Source: JAJFFW01 sp038531315 (lineage in GTDB: Bacteria > Pseudomonadota > Alphaproteobacteria > Caulobacterales > Parvularculaceae). From it: a stretch of DNA of 31,072 nucleotides. Below are positions 17,033 through 24,983 of this stretch, one piece after another (the first letter of the stretch is position 1; every line of letters begins with the position of its first letter). Under the pieces are notes generated by a model. It ran no database searches and was not told the origin of the DNA. It worked only from the letters and a program-made list of their open reading frames with translations. The DNA lies in contig JBCBBT010000040.1 of assembly GCA_038531315.1 (NCBI GenBank), forward strand, positions 1-31,072, in the 5' to 3' direction. The translations under genes and the position numbers were made by a program.

Positions 17033-17985
17033 GCCGCCGCCTGAAGCTCGGTCACGCCCAACGCATCATCCAGCCGCGACCACGGACAAGCGTCAAGGAG
17101 GCGCGCCAGCTTCCCCTCCATACTGTCGAGATTAAGGTAATGGCGCAGGCGCGCTTTCAGTTTTGCGCCCGCAATTCGCGGCTGACCCGGATCAATCTCC
17201 CAAGGATGGAAGTAAAATACGACCGGTCCTGATGATGTCTCGCGCGCGCGCCGAAGGAGCCGGCGTGAAACGCCATAGGGAAAAGCCCGAAACCAGCCGC
17301 CGCCAGCCGCACTAACGCGCCTGTTAAAGATCGGCGCCGTCGCCACCGGCGCCTCGATAAGAGATCGAGAGGCAAGCGGCCGGAATGCTGAACGTTCGCC
17401 TTGCGGATCGCCGTAATGATCATGGGCAATCGGGTGCGTGCTTGAAGAATACGCGAAATCGAGCTCGCTCAAGACTTCATAAGCAAAAGGGGTCTGGGCG
17501 TTGATGGAAAAACCGGGGGCCCGGTAGCCGGTGACGGGGGCGCCTGACAGATCCTCAAGGATCAGTTTCGAACGCCGAACATCATCACGAAACTGATCTT
17601 CTGACTGGTCAAACACCTTCTGGTGGTCATATCCATGGGAGGCGATTTCGTGGCCGCGGGCTGCGATCTCGCGCACCAGCGCCGGAGTTTTTTCCGCGAC
17701 CCATCCCAGAATAAAAAATGTCGCCTTGGCGCCGGACACATCGAAGAGATCAAGGACCCGTCGCGTGTTGTCCTCAACGCGCAGCGCAAAGCCGTCCCAG
17801 CTTTTGCGCGATACGACATCGCTAAACGCCCAGACCTGAAAGAAATCCTCTACATCAACGGTCATCGCAAAGGATCTTGCGCGGTCCGGCGTGGCCGTGT
17901 CGTGCGATCCGGTCTGGGCCGCACTCGCCGTCGCAACGGTTGTGTTCGGCTCAGCGACGCCGACAGCCTCATAGAGGTGCGCCAT
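17029..17985 (-). CDS. Polysaccharide deacetylase (NodB domain plus DUF3473), XrtA-associated
   Basis: This carbohydrate deacetylase (318 residues) probably removes acetyl groups from the exopolysaccharide. The NodB motifs are present: Asp44 and Asp47 in TVDVEDFFQ, the metal-binding pair His117/His121 in SHGYDH, and RAPGFS with Arg155. The C-terminal DUF3473 part carries FYFHPWEID with His260. This combination is the family seen in exosortase A-type loci (TIGR03006). About 40 residues precede the usual family start, so Met41 (ATG at 17865) is an alternative, but it has no ribosome site. The stretch has no clear signal peptide. The gene starts 14 bases after the ATPase stop and overlaps the FemAB gene. 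Confidence 0.9.
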   Translation of the reverse strand: MAHLYEAVGVAEPNTTVATASAAQTGSHDTATPDRARSFAMTVDVEDFFQVWAFSDVVSRKSWDGFALRVEDNTRRVLDLFDVSGAKATFFILGWVAEKTPALVREIAARGHEIASHGYDHQKVFDQSEDQFRDDVRRSKLILEDLSGAPVTGYRAPGFSINAQTPFAYEVLSELDFAYSSSTHPIAHDHYGDPQGERSAFRPLASRSLIEAPVATAPIFNRRVSAAGGGWFRAFPYGVSRRLLRRARETSSGPVVFYFHPWEIDPGQPRIAGAKLKARLRHYLNLDSMEGKLARLLDACPWSRLDDALGVTELQAAA

Positions 17986-17999
17986 GCCGAGCCCCCGCC

Positions 18000-19748
18000 C
18001 TACCGCCAGCTGTCGCGGATTTCCGCCAGTAGCGTTTCTGCGCGCGAAATGCTGGCGACGACCTTTGTTTTCCGCTCACGACGCTTCTTGTCGGAATCGG
18101 CTAACTGACGGCGGACGACAGTCATATTGCCATGCGCCCGTTTTAATTCGTCGCGCGTTTCATTGATCGAATTAACCACCGCCAAACGCCATCCTTTGAG
18201 GTCTTCCTGAATTGGCGGCGCCCCCATGATCTGCGCCATCTGATCATCGACATTGTCGTCAAGCGCTTCTTTCTCGCTGGCCGCGCCCCGCGCAGAAACA
18301 GCAGCGATCGCATCGGCGACATCGTGCATCGACGCTGGCTTTGGGCCGCCCTCAACCGCCACTGGTTTTGATTTCGCCGCGGCGGCGTCCCGCGCCCGCT
18401 GAGCGCGCAGTCGATCCAATACACTCAGACTGCTGTCGTCTTCAGGCGTGTCAGCCGTCATGGGCTCTCTTTCCATTTGTGTCGTATCCATCGCTTCCCC
18501 CATTCCTGCGGTATCTTCAAGCGCGTCGTCTGTTTCGCTCGCGTCATCGCCGTGATCTGAATTTGGCGTATCGTCTTCGCTCGCCGCCGCGTTTGCCGCA
18601 CCGTTATTCTCGGTCGGTTCACTGACCAGTTGCCGGGGCGGCTCAAACGGGATCACGACGGGTTCGCCGGTGCGCGTTTCATCGTCTTTGTCATTCGCCA
18701 GCGGCGTTTCCGGCAATTCATCGTCCTCGCTGGTTCTCGCCCCTTCGCGTGACGCAGTCGGCGCCGCATCTTCACCGTTTTCCACCAGCGCACGCATCGT
18801 CTCGTTTGAGGCGCCATTCACAAGCGGTGACGCGTCATCCCCGCCGGCGCCCGCCTCAGAAACCGCCGCCGTCGACATTTGTGTTTCCTGAGCATCGGGG
18901 GCGGCGTCGATTGCGGTCTTTGCATCCACATCGCCAAGCGCCTCCTGCGCAAGATCGGCGGCGACGCTTTCTACAACGCCTTTATCAATGTGGCGGATTT
19001 CTTCAAGCGTACAATACAGCAAAATCCGGTTACAGAGTTTATTGATTTTACGCGGAATACCATCCGCCTCTTGATGAATGGCCGGGAAGACATCATCATC
19101 GAATTTCGGATCGCCGTTCCAGCCGACGACTGTCAGTCGATGTTCAATATAGGATCGTGTCTCATCGGCGCTCAGCGGCTCAAGATTATAAGATGCGATA
19201 ACGCGCTGGCGCAGCTGTTCCATATTTGCGCCGGCCAGAACGGGTTTAAAGTCCGGCTGCCCGACAAGAAAAACCTGAAACAAAGGCGTGCCGTCATAGT
19301 CCATGTTTGACAGAACACGCAGCTCCTCAAGCGTATCGATCGGAAGGTTTTGCGCTTCGTCGACAATCAGCAAGACGCGGCGTCCATGATTGAGCTGATC
19401 AAAGAGAAAATCTTCAAACGCTTCGATTTCGGCTGTCTTGCTCTGGCGGGAGGGCTCAATGCGATAGGCTGACAATATATGAGCCAGCAGGTCCTCGCGC
19501 TTCATGTTTGGCGTCAGAAGATGCGCCGCAACGACCTGTGAGCGATCCAGCTGGTCAAGCAGATGGCTGATCAGCATCGACTTGCCCGCGCCGATTTCGC
19601 CCGTAATGACAATGAACCCTTCCGCCTGCCGCAAGCCATAGTGCAGATACGCCATTGCCTTGTTATGGCTGCGGCTGCCGAAGAAAAACTTCGGATCAGG
19701 GTTCAGCTTGAACGGCTGGCCGCTAAAATTGAAGAACTCTTCGTACAT
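18000..19748 (-). CDS. XrtA-associated ExeA-like AAA ATPase with long acidic C-terminal extension
   Basis: This ATPase of 582 residues belongs to the family found with exosortase A and polysaccharide genes (TIGR03015) and resembles the ExeA/GspA secretion ATPases. The AAA part covers about residues 1-270: the start MYEEFFNFSGQPFKLNPDP, Walker A at 50-57 (GEIGAGKS), Walker B (VLLIVDEAQN) and a sensor-like VGQPDF. Its exact role in export is not known. Past residue 280 the protein becomes low-complexity and acidic (many Glu, Asp, Thr and Ala). It ends in a charged, probably helical segment of about 80 residues (IQEDLKGWRLAVV to AEIRDSWR). There is no signal peptide or membrane segment. The ATG lies one base past the barrel gene stop. 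Confidence 0.9.
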   Translation of the reverse strand: MYEEFFNFSGQPFKLNPDPKFFFGSRSHNKAMAYLHYGLRQAEGFIVITGEIGAGKSMLISHLLDQLDRSQVVAAHLLTPNMKREDLLAHILSAYRIEPSRQSKTAEIEAFEDFLFDQLNHGRRVLLIVDEAQNLPIDTLEELRVLSNMDYDGTPLFQVFLVGQPDFKPVLAGANMEQLRQRVIASYNLEPLSADETRSYIEHRLTVVGWNGDPKFDDDVFPAIHQEADGIPRKINKLCNRILLYCTLEEIRHIDKGVVESVAADLAQEALGDVDAKTAIDAAPDAQETQMSTAAVSEAGAGGDDASPLVNGASNETMRALVENGEDAAPTASREGARTSEDDELPETPLANDKDDETRTGEPVVIPFEPPRQLVSEPTENNGAANAAASEDDTPNSDHGDDASETDDALEDTAGMGEAMDTTQMEREPMTADTPEDDSSLSVLDRLRAQRARDAAAAKSKPVAVEGGPKPASMHDVADAIAAVSARGAASEKEALDDNVDDQMAQIMGAPPIQEDLKGWRLAVVNSINETRDELKRAHGNMTVVRRQLADSDKKRRERKTKVVASISRAETLLAEIRDSWR

Positions 19749-19749
19749 C

Positions 19750-21498
19750 TTAAAAGTCCAAGGTCAGCCCCGCGGTGACCGTATTTTCAGAAAACTCAAG
19801 CAAGGCCGACTCGGAAAAGCGTTGCGTGTGCGAATACTCGCCGAAAACCGAAAGGTTGCGGTAGATCCGATAAGACGCCCCGATCCGGCCGCCCAGCGTG
19901 CTCACCACACCGTTTACATTTGCAAATCCCGTGCAAGCCGCAATCACGTCAGCGCTGCCCGCTGCGCCGGGAATACCGAAAAGAAACGGCGCGGCGACGC
20001 AATCATCGATGTTAACCGTCGTGTCGGACCGTCGATAAAAGACGTTTCCGTAGGCGTTAAGGCTGCGGGACAATTCACGATTCAACGACAGTTGCGCGCC
20101 GATATTTTCAATATCGCGGAAGCCGAAATCGGTGTTCTGGTAATTGGCCCCGAGCGTCACGGTTGTGCGATCGTACTGGCCCTGAAGGTTAACAAAAGCG
20201 CCATTGGTCGCGCCAATCCCGACAGTCTGCGCGTCGACGCGGCCGCCGGCTGTCTGGTTCGCCAGCTGAATAATCCCTTCAGGGGAAATTTCGCCGCCCG
20301 CCCGCAATTGATCGGCAAAATCGAGAACATTGCGTTGCAGCGCCTGGAAGCGCGTCGTGTTTGATTGGGCCCGCGTTTGGAATGTGCGCGATGCCCCAGC
20401 CGAAAGGCGCAGTCTTTGCGTAATATCGTAAGAAAGGTTCGCATTGATAAAGTCATCGTCATAGCGCCGGCCATATTCCAGTTGCAGACTGGATCGACGG
20501 CCAGGACGCGCTGCGAAACCGACACGCCAGAAAAAACCAGACAACTGATCGTCATCGAAAATTGGCACCTCCACGTCGATCGGCGTGCCGGCGATCACGA
20601 ATGTCTGGATGGCCTCGGTTGCAATTTCGTCATAGCCGAGCGCGCCGGTAAGCGAAAAGCGCGGCGTTACCGCATATTGCCCTTCGACAAAAACTGACCC
20701 TTGCCGATAGTTAAAACGCGGCAAAAGATCGGAGCCCTCTTCATCCGTATCATTACCGTAAAGGCTCAGCGTGTATTGAAACCGGTCAAGCTGCCGGCCG
20801 CTGTTATACGCAAGGATGGCTTCATGCGATTGTGAATCGTTCAGGAAGTTGTTGATGCCGCCGCCAATGTTTGAATTACGGTCGCCGACAAACACTTGCG
20901 AAAACCGATACCGTGCTTGTGTTGAAGAATCGTCTGAGTACCGCCTGAAATGATAGGGGCTCAGTGAGAAGCTGTTGACATTCGCCTGCTCGCCGCGCGC
21001 CGCGTCTACGTTGGCCGAGAAGCGCGCGATATCGCCGATCAACTGACGCGACGAGCGCCCGGCGACATCGAAATAAAACAGATTATCAGCAATGGTGAAT
21101 GTCCCGACCCCGCCGACATCCTGGTTCAGGCGCAGATCGTCGTCATCAATCAGATAGGACAGACCGAGATCGCCGCTGACGAGGCCCGTAAAGCGTTTCG
21201 ACGAAAAGATACCGCTGCCGCTGAGCAGTGTCGACAGGATCACGTCGTCGTCTGCGTTATCGCCGCTTTCGAGGTTAATATTGTCCGTATACGTAACACG
21301 GGGACTGAGCGTCGCCGCATAGCCGAGATAATCGGTTCTGAAGGTCAATGGCGCGCTCGGCTGTCCGATTTGAGCGCCGGCGCCGGAGCCAAGCGCACCG
21401 AGCGCGGCGGCGCAAACCAGAAGATTGCGTAGCCGACGCACGCGTATTCTCGATTGCGCCTTCGCCGCCGTGTGCGGTCGTTTTTGTTGATGCCCCAT
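19750..21498 (-). CDS. Outer-membrane beta-barrel protein, PEP-CTERM/XrtA polysaccharide system
   Basis: This is probably an outer-membrane barrel serving polysaccharide export or assembly. It fits the family that sits between the kinase and the ATPase in exosortase A-type loci (TIGR03016). After a basic N-terminus and a hydrophobic signal peptide ending at GAGA, the mature part is a long run of alternating beta strands (LSPRVTYTDNINLE, DLGLSYLIDDDD, SLTGALGYDE and others). It closes with a terminal aromatic strand, VTAGLTLDF. The start ATG at 21498 (582 residues) is preferred because AGGA lies nine bases upstream. A TTG at 21507 overlapping the kinase stop would add three residues. The final Phe is typical of Bam-assembled barrels. 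Confidence 0.87.
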   Translation of the reverse strand: MGHQQKRPHTAAKAQSRIRVRRLRNLLVCAAALGALGSGAGAQIGQPSAPLTFRTDYLGYAATLSPRVTYTDNINLESGDNADDDVILSTLLSGSGIFSSKRFTGLVSGDLGLSYLIDDDDLRLNQDVGGVGTFTIADNLFYFDVAGRSSRQLIGDIARFSANVDAARGEQANVNSFSLSPYHFRRYSDDSSTQARYRFSQVFVGDRNSNIGGGINNFLNDSQSHEAILAYNSGRQLDRFQYTLSLYGNDTDEEGSDLLPRFNYRQGSVFVEGQYAVTPRFSLTGALGYDEIATEAIQTFVIAGTPIDVEVPIFDDDQLSGFFWRVGFAARPGRRSSLQLEYGRRYDDDFINANLSYDITQRLRLSAGASRTFQTRAQSNTTRFQALQRNVLDFADQLRAGGEISPEGIIQLANQTAGGRVDAQTVGIGATNGAFVNLQGQYDRTTVTLGANYQNTDFGFRDIENIGAQLSLNRELSRSLNAYGNVFYRRSDTTVNIDDCVAAPFLFGIPGAAGSADVIAACTGFANVNGVVSTLGGRIGASYRIYRNLSVFGEYSHTQRFSESALLEFSENTVTAGLTLDF

Positions 21499-21503
21499 GA
21501 TGG

Positions 21504-22445
21504 TCAATCCTTTTCCCCTTCATGCCGGCGACGGGCGAGAGCTTTCGCGCCACGCTCCGGCAAATTTTCGTAGCGCTCATAAGAGCCGTAATGATTTCCG
21601 CCGCCGGGCAGCAAACACCGATTCAACACCAAACTCACATTTGGATTGACTTCCAGAAGCTCATCAAGCGCCGCAGCAACAGCCGGTTCGGGCGTTTTGT
21701 CTGCTTCGACGACAAAAATGATCTCATCGGCGTGGCGCGCCAGAACGCTTGCTTCGGTGGTCGCGAGCACAGGGGGCGCGTCAACGATAACGAGCCGATC
21801 AGGGTGGCGCGACGAAAGCTCTGTAAACATGCGCTGCGCATCAGCGCCGCCGAAAAGTTCAGAAAGCCGCGCGTCGCAAGCGCCCTCGCCGATCACCGAT
21901 AATGGCAGGTTGGTCGCCTCATGAATGAAACGACGCTCCGGCGCGCTCGGATCAGCGGCCCAGTCCGTCAATCCGGGGCCGTCTTCAATATCGAAATAGG
22001 CTCTGATCTTGGGCCGCGGCGCATCGCCGTCGGCAAGGACAACGCTGATCCCTTCTTCAGCGGCGATACTGAGCGCCAAATTAAGGGCGGTAAACGTCTT
22101 GCCCTCCGCAGGGCGCGTCGACGTCACCATGATAAGATTGCGCGGACGACCGCTCGACGTCAGCGCGCGGCGATCCTGTGAGCGTTGGAAAAACCCGGCC
22201 CGGCGCAGAAGACGCCTTTTGATAACGCGCAATTCAAGCGCAATAGCTGTTGAGCGTTGCGTCGGTGCGTAAAATCCCTGACGCGACAGAGCTTTGAAAT
22301 CGACCTCAAAGGTCTTGCGCGGCAATGCGTCGTTCACGACCGCATTGACGCTCGAGGCACGCGAGCGAATGTCATTGTCGCCCGAAGCGGGCGCTGTTTT
22401 ATCCGGCGCGCCAAGGTCGCGGATGGCTTTGTCGATCAATCCCAT
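21504..22445 (-). CDS. BY-type tyrosine kinase / ParA-like ATPase for polysaccharide synthesis
   Basis: This cytoplasmic bacterial tyrosine kinase (313 residues) should pair with the chain-length protein encoded just upstream and control polymer length by cycles of autophosphorylation. Walker A is STRPAEGKT (109-117), Walker A' is LADGDAPRP (Asp139, Asp141), and Walker B is LVIVDAPP (Asp222). A C-terminal tyrosine cluster (Tyr286, Tyr289, Tyr292) is the likely phosphorylation site. The N-terminal MGLIDKAIRDL helix is typical of the exosortase-locus family (TIGR03018). Membrane part and kinase are separate genes, unlike one-piece Wzc. The gene overlaps the chain-length gene by 10 bases. Confidence 0.91.
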   Translation of the reverse strand: MGLIDKAIRDLGAPDKTAPASGDNDIRSRASSVNAVVNDALPRKTFEVDFKALSRQGFYAPTQRSTAIALELRVIKRRLLRRAGFFQRSQDRRALTSSGRPRNLIMVTSTRPAEGKTFTALNLALSIAAEEGISVVLADGDAPRPKIRAYFDIEDGPGLTDWAADPSAPERRFIHEATNLPLSVIGEGACDARLSELFGGADAQRMFTELSSRHPDRLVIVDAPPVLATTEASVLARHADEIIFVVEADKTPEPAVAAALDELLEVNPNVSLVLNRCLLPGGGNHYGSYERYENLPERGAKALARRRHEGEKD

Positions 22446-24031
22446 GACGCCGCCCCGCTTTCAGGGTCTCTCGCCGACGGCGCAATCGCTCTATTATTCG
22501 CGAGAGCATGGCCCGCCGGTTCATAGGACGCCGCTTCCAATTCAATACCCGATGGCAGACGCATCACGTCCCAATAGACATAGAAGACGCCGAGCGCGAA
22601 GAGCGCAACGCAGGCGCCTGTAAGCCGCGCCAGATCGAACAGCCGCGCACGCTTGACCGGCGCCGACGCCGCTTCGCTGATTGCGCCCAATACCGGCAAA
22701 CCGAATGCGCTCTGCAACTCGCTGGTCTGACCGTAGGTTTTATCAAGCGCGGTAAACAACAAAGCCGCGCCCGCGCCAACGCCAAAAGCGGCCAGTACCG
22801 AAGCGACGATCAGCAAAGCGCGCGGCGGAGAGACGGGCTTATACGCGCGGCGCGGATATTCACGCACATCGTAGTTCACGCCCTGCGATCCCGGACCCAA
22901 CTCGGTCGTCAGATCGAGACGGTCGCGGCTTTGAACAAGAAGCTCGTAACTTTTCTGCGTTTGTTCGTAATCGCGGATAATTCGCTGCAGTTCCGCCTGC
23001 ACTTCGGGGGCCGCTGCAATGGTAAACGCCAACGCCTCAAGCTCAGCGCTTAGCTTTGTCTCGCGCGTTTCAAGCGCGGACACCTGATCGCGCGCTGCGC
23101 GCAATTCGTTCTGTGTGCGCCTGAACTCAGGATTATCCGGCAAGACGCCAACGCCGGAAGCTTCCATCTCCGCGATGCGCGCCTTCAATGCCTGAATGTC
23201 CGGGAACGTTTCTTCATACTGGCTGCGCAGCTCCGCCAACTGAACGCGCATCGCATCGAGTTGGTCGCCCGTCGTGGTGCGCGGCGTCGTCGCCAGGAGG
23301 GTCTGCAACGTCGTCACGCGGAGCTTTGCAGCGGCGAGTTCATCGCCAACCCGTGATAAATTGGCTTCAAGCTGATCGCGGCGACGCTGGTTGCCCTCGA
23401 CAATCGCAAGCTCTTCTGCGTTCTCCCGGCGAAAGCGCGCAACTTCCTGATCCTTGGCCGCCAGACGGCGCTCACGCGCAGCGATCAGGGAATCGAGTTT
23501 GTTCTTGAATTCCTGATTTTCCTGAAGGCTGGCGCCGAGATCCTGTTCGATGAACAGGTCGAGAACAGCGTCGACGACATCACGCGCAATTTTCGGATCG
23601 CCGTGGGCGTATCGGATTTCGAAATAAAGCGGCTGCGGGCTGTCGATTTTGATCTGGCCCGCAACCCAGTCGATCATGCCTTCAAGCTTTACGCGTTGCT
23701 CAAGCGGCGACGACGCCTCAATCGTCTTATCGAGGCCGGCGCGATAAATGATTTCTTCAACGTTTGGGCGTGTCAGCAGCGCCTGCTGCATGACGCTGAC
23801 CCGCTGTTCGTAGTCCGGACGGGCTGCGAGATCGTCAACAACGTCGTCAAGCGTGTTTTCGGTCTGTACAAAGACTTGCGCGCGCGATTCATACTGGTCC
23901 GGTATCAGCCATACGGCGAGCCAACCGGCAAGCGCCGCCGCCCACGCAACGGCCACCACGACCCAACGCCGCCGCCACAGCCCGACGCCGTAGCGAAGCA
24001 CAGGTTGCGGCAGATTGGACAACGCAAACAT
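22436..24031 (-). CDS. Polysaccharide chain-length determinant (Wzz/GNVR family)
   Basis: This inner-membrane polysaccharide co-polymerase (531 residues) sets chain length and docks the kinase. It has a first membrane helix at about 23-43, a Wzz-type periplasmic start (DQYESRAQVFVQTENTL), and a long coiled-coil middle (about 180-380) with many heptad-like charged repeats. A YKPVSPPRALLI motif leads into a second helix at about 405-427. A third hydrophobic segment near 472-490 and a tail of about 40 residues extend the usual end. It matches the exosortase-locus family (TIGR03007). The gene begins 65 bases after the export lipoprotein gene. The extra helix would put the C-terminus on the periplasmic side if it spans. 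Confidence 0.91.
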   Translation of the reverse strand: MFALSNLPQPVLRYGVGLWRRRWVVVAVAWAAALAGWLAVWLIPDQYESRAQVFVQTENTLDDVVDDLAARPDYEQRVSVMQQALLTRPNVEEIIYRAGLDKTIEASSPLEQRVKLEGMIDWVAGQIKIDSPQPLYFEIRYAHGDPKIARDVVDAVLDLFIEQDLGASLQENQEFKNKLDSLIAARERRLAAKDQEVARFRRENAEELAIVEGNQRRRDQLEANLSRVGDELAAAKLRVTTLQTLLATTPRTTTGDQLDAMRVQLAELRSQYEETFPDIQALKARIAEMEASGVGVLPDNPEFRRTQNELRAARDQVSALETRETKLSAELEALAFTIAAAPEVQAELQRIIRDYEQTQKSYELLVQSRDRLDLTTELGPGSQGVNYDVREYPRRAYKPVSPPRALLIVASVLAAFGVGAGAALLFTALDKTYGQTSELQSAFGLPVLGAISEAASAPVKRARLFDLARLTGACVALFALGVFYVYWDVMRLPSGIELEAASYEPAGHALANNRAIAPSARDPESGAASWD

Positions 24032-24096
24032 GAAACCCAGATACCCTCACCAAAGCGAAGCGACGGACCCCCGCCCGCCGCCTCGGTCCCCGATCG

Positions 24097-24738
24097 CTAA
24101 AGCACGCTCTCGGGGATCAAAATAACATCGCCCGGCAAGACCGGCACATTCGCCGAGATATTGCCTTTCCGGATCAAGTCGTCGAGACGGACGCGATAGG
24201 ACTTGCGCTCTTCGCCCTGCCCCCTGATCAAAACTGCTTTGTTGCCGGCGGCGAATTCCGTCAGGCCGCCCACCGCGACCATCACGTCAAGGACCGTCAT
24301 GCCGGCCTGGTAAGACAAGGCTGTCGGACGCGACGCTTCCCCGAGAACGCGGACCTGTTGGCCAAGCTCGCCGGAGAAATTGCTGACGATGACGGTCACT
24401 TCCGGCGTCTTCACATATTTCCGGAGTACGCGCTCGAGATCGCTGGCCAGCTTCGACGGGGTTTTGCCGGCCGCAAGCATGTCCTCAACCAGCGGCGTTG
24501 AAATCCGCCCGTCGGGGCGCACTGTGACGTTGGTGGAAAGTTCCGGCGCTCTCCATACGAAAATCTCAAGCTGATCGAGCGGCCCGAGAAGATAGGGCGG
24601 GCTCTTAGACGTCGCCTCTTCTACTTGCGACGGCGCCGCCTCGAGCTGCTCGCCGCTGAACAATTTGGTGTCGCAGGCGGTCAGCGCCATGGCGATGATG
24701 AGCGCCAGCAGCGTTTTAAAAAAAGTCGTTAACGTCAT
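24097..24738 (-). CDS. Polysaccharide export lipoprotein (Wza/OPX-like, PES and SLBB domains)
   Basis: This outer-membrane polysaccharide export protein (213 residues) probably forms or gates the channel through which the polymer leaves. The start ATG at 24738 gives a clean lipoprotein signal (MTLTTFFKTLL then ALTAC, Cys22). GAGGGA (complement at 24746-24751) lies seven bases upstream. In-frame ATGs at 24762 and 24759 are less well placed. The PES domain (about 45-125) has YLLGPLDQLEIFVWR and the VRPDGRISTPL motif. One SLBB domain follows (VRVLGEASRPTAL to VLIRG), and the end is PGDVILIPESVL. The C-terminal membrane helix of true Wza is missing. This length fits the exosortase-locus group (TIGR03027). 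Confidence 0.91.
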   Translation of the reverse strand: MTLTTFFKTLLALIIAMALTACDTKLFSGEQLEAAPSQVEEATSKSPPYLLGPLDQLEIFVWRAPELSTNVTVRPDGRISTPLVEDMLAAGKTPSKLASDLERVLRKYVKTPEVTVIVSNFSGELGQQVRVLGEASRPTALSYQAGMTVLDVMVAVGGLTEFAAGNKAVLIRGQGEERKSYRVRLDDLIRKGNISANVPVLPGDVILIPESVL

Positions 24739-24983
24739 GGTCTTATCCCTCAATTCCATCATTCCCCCGTAGCGGGATCGCTCGAGGTTTGAATTCTCAA
24801 GCGTGTTATCAGATATCGCACCGATTCACTCTAACTATTCAGCAAGTCCTTTGCCATCGGACATCTCGCCGGATGCGGCGCAAAAACCGGGGCTCGAGGT
24901 GGAATCCTGCAACCTTTGGTTTCAAGCAACAGCATAGCGCCCCTCCCCGCCGAATCTTTTCGATCCGCGATGAGATTTCCAGT

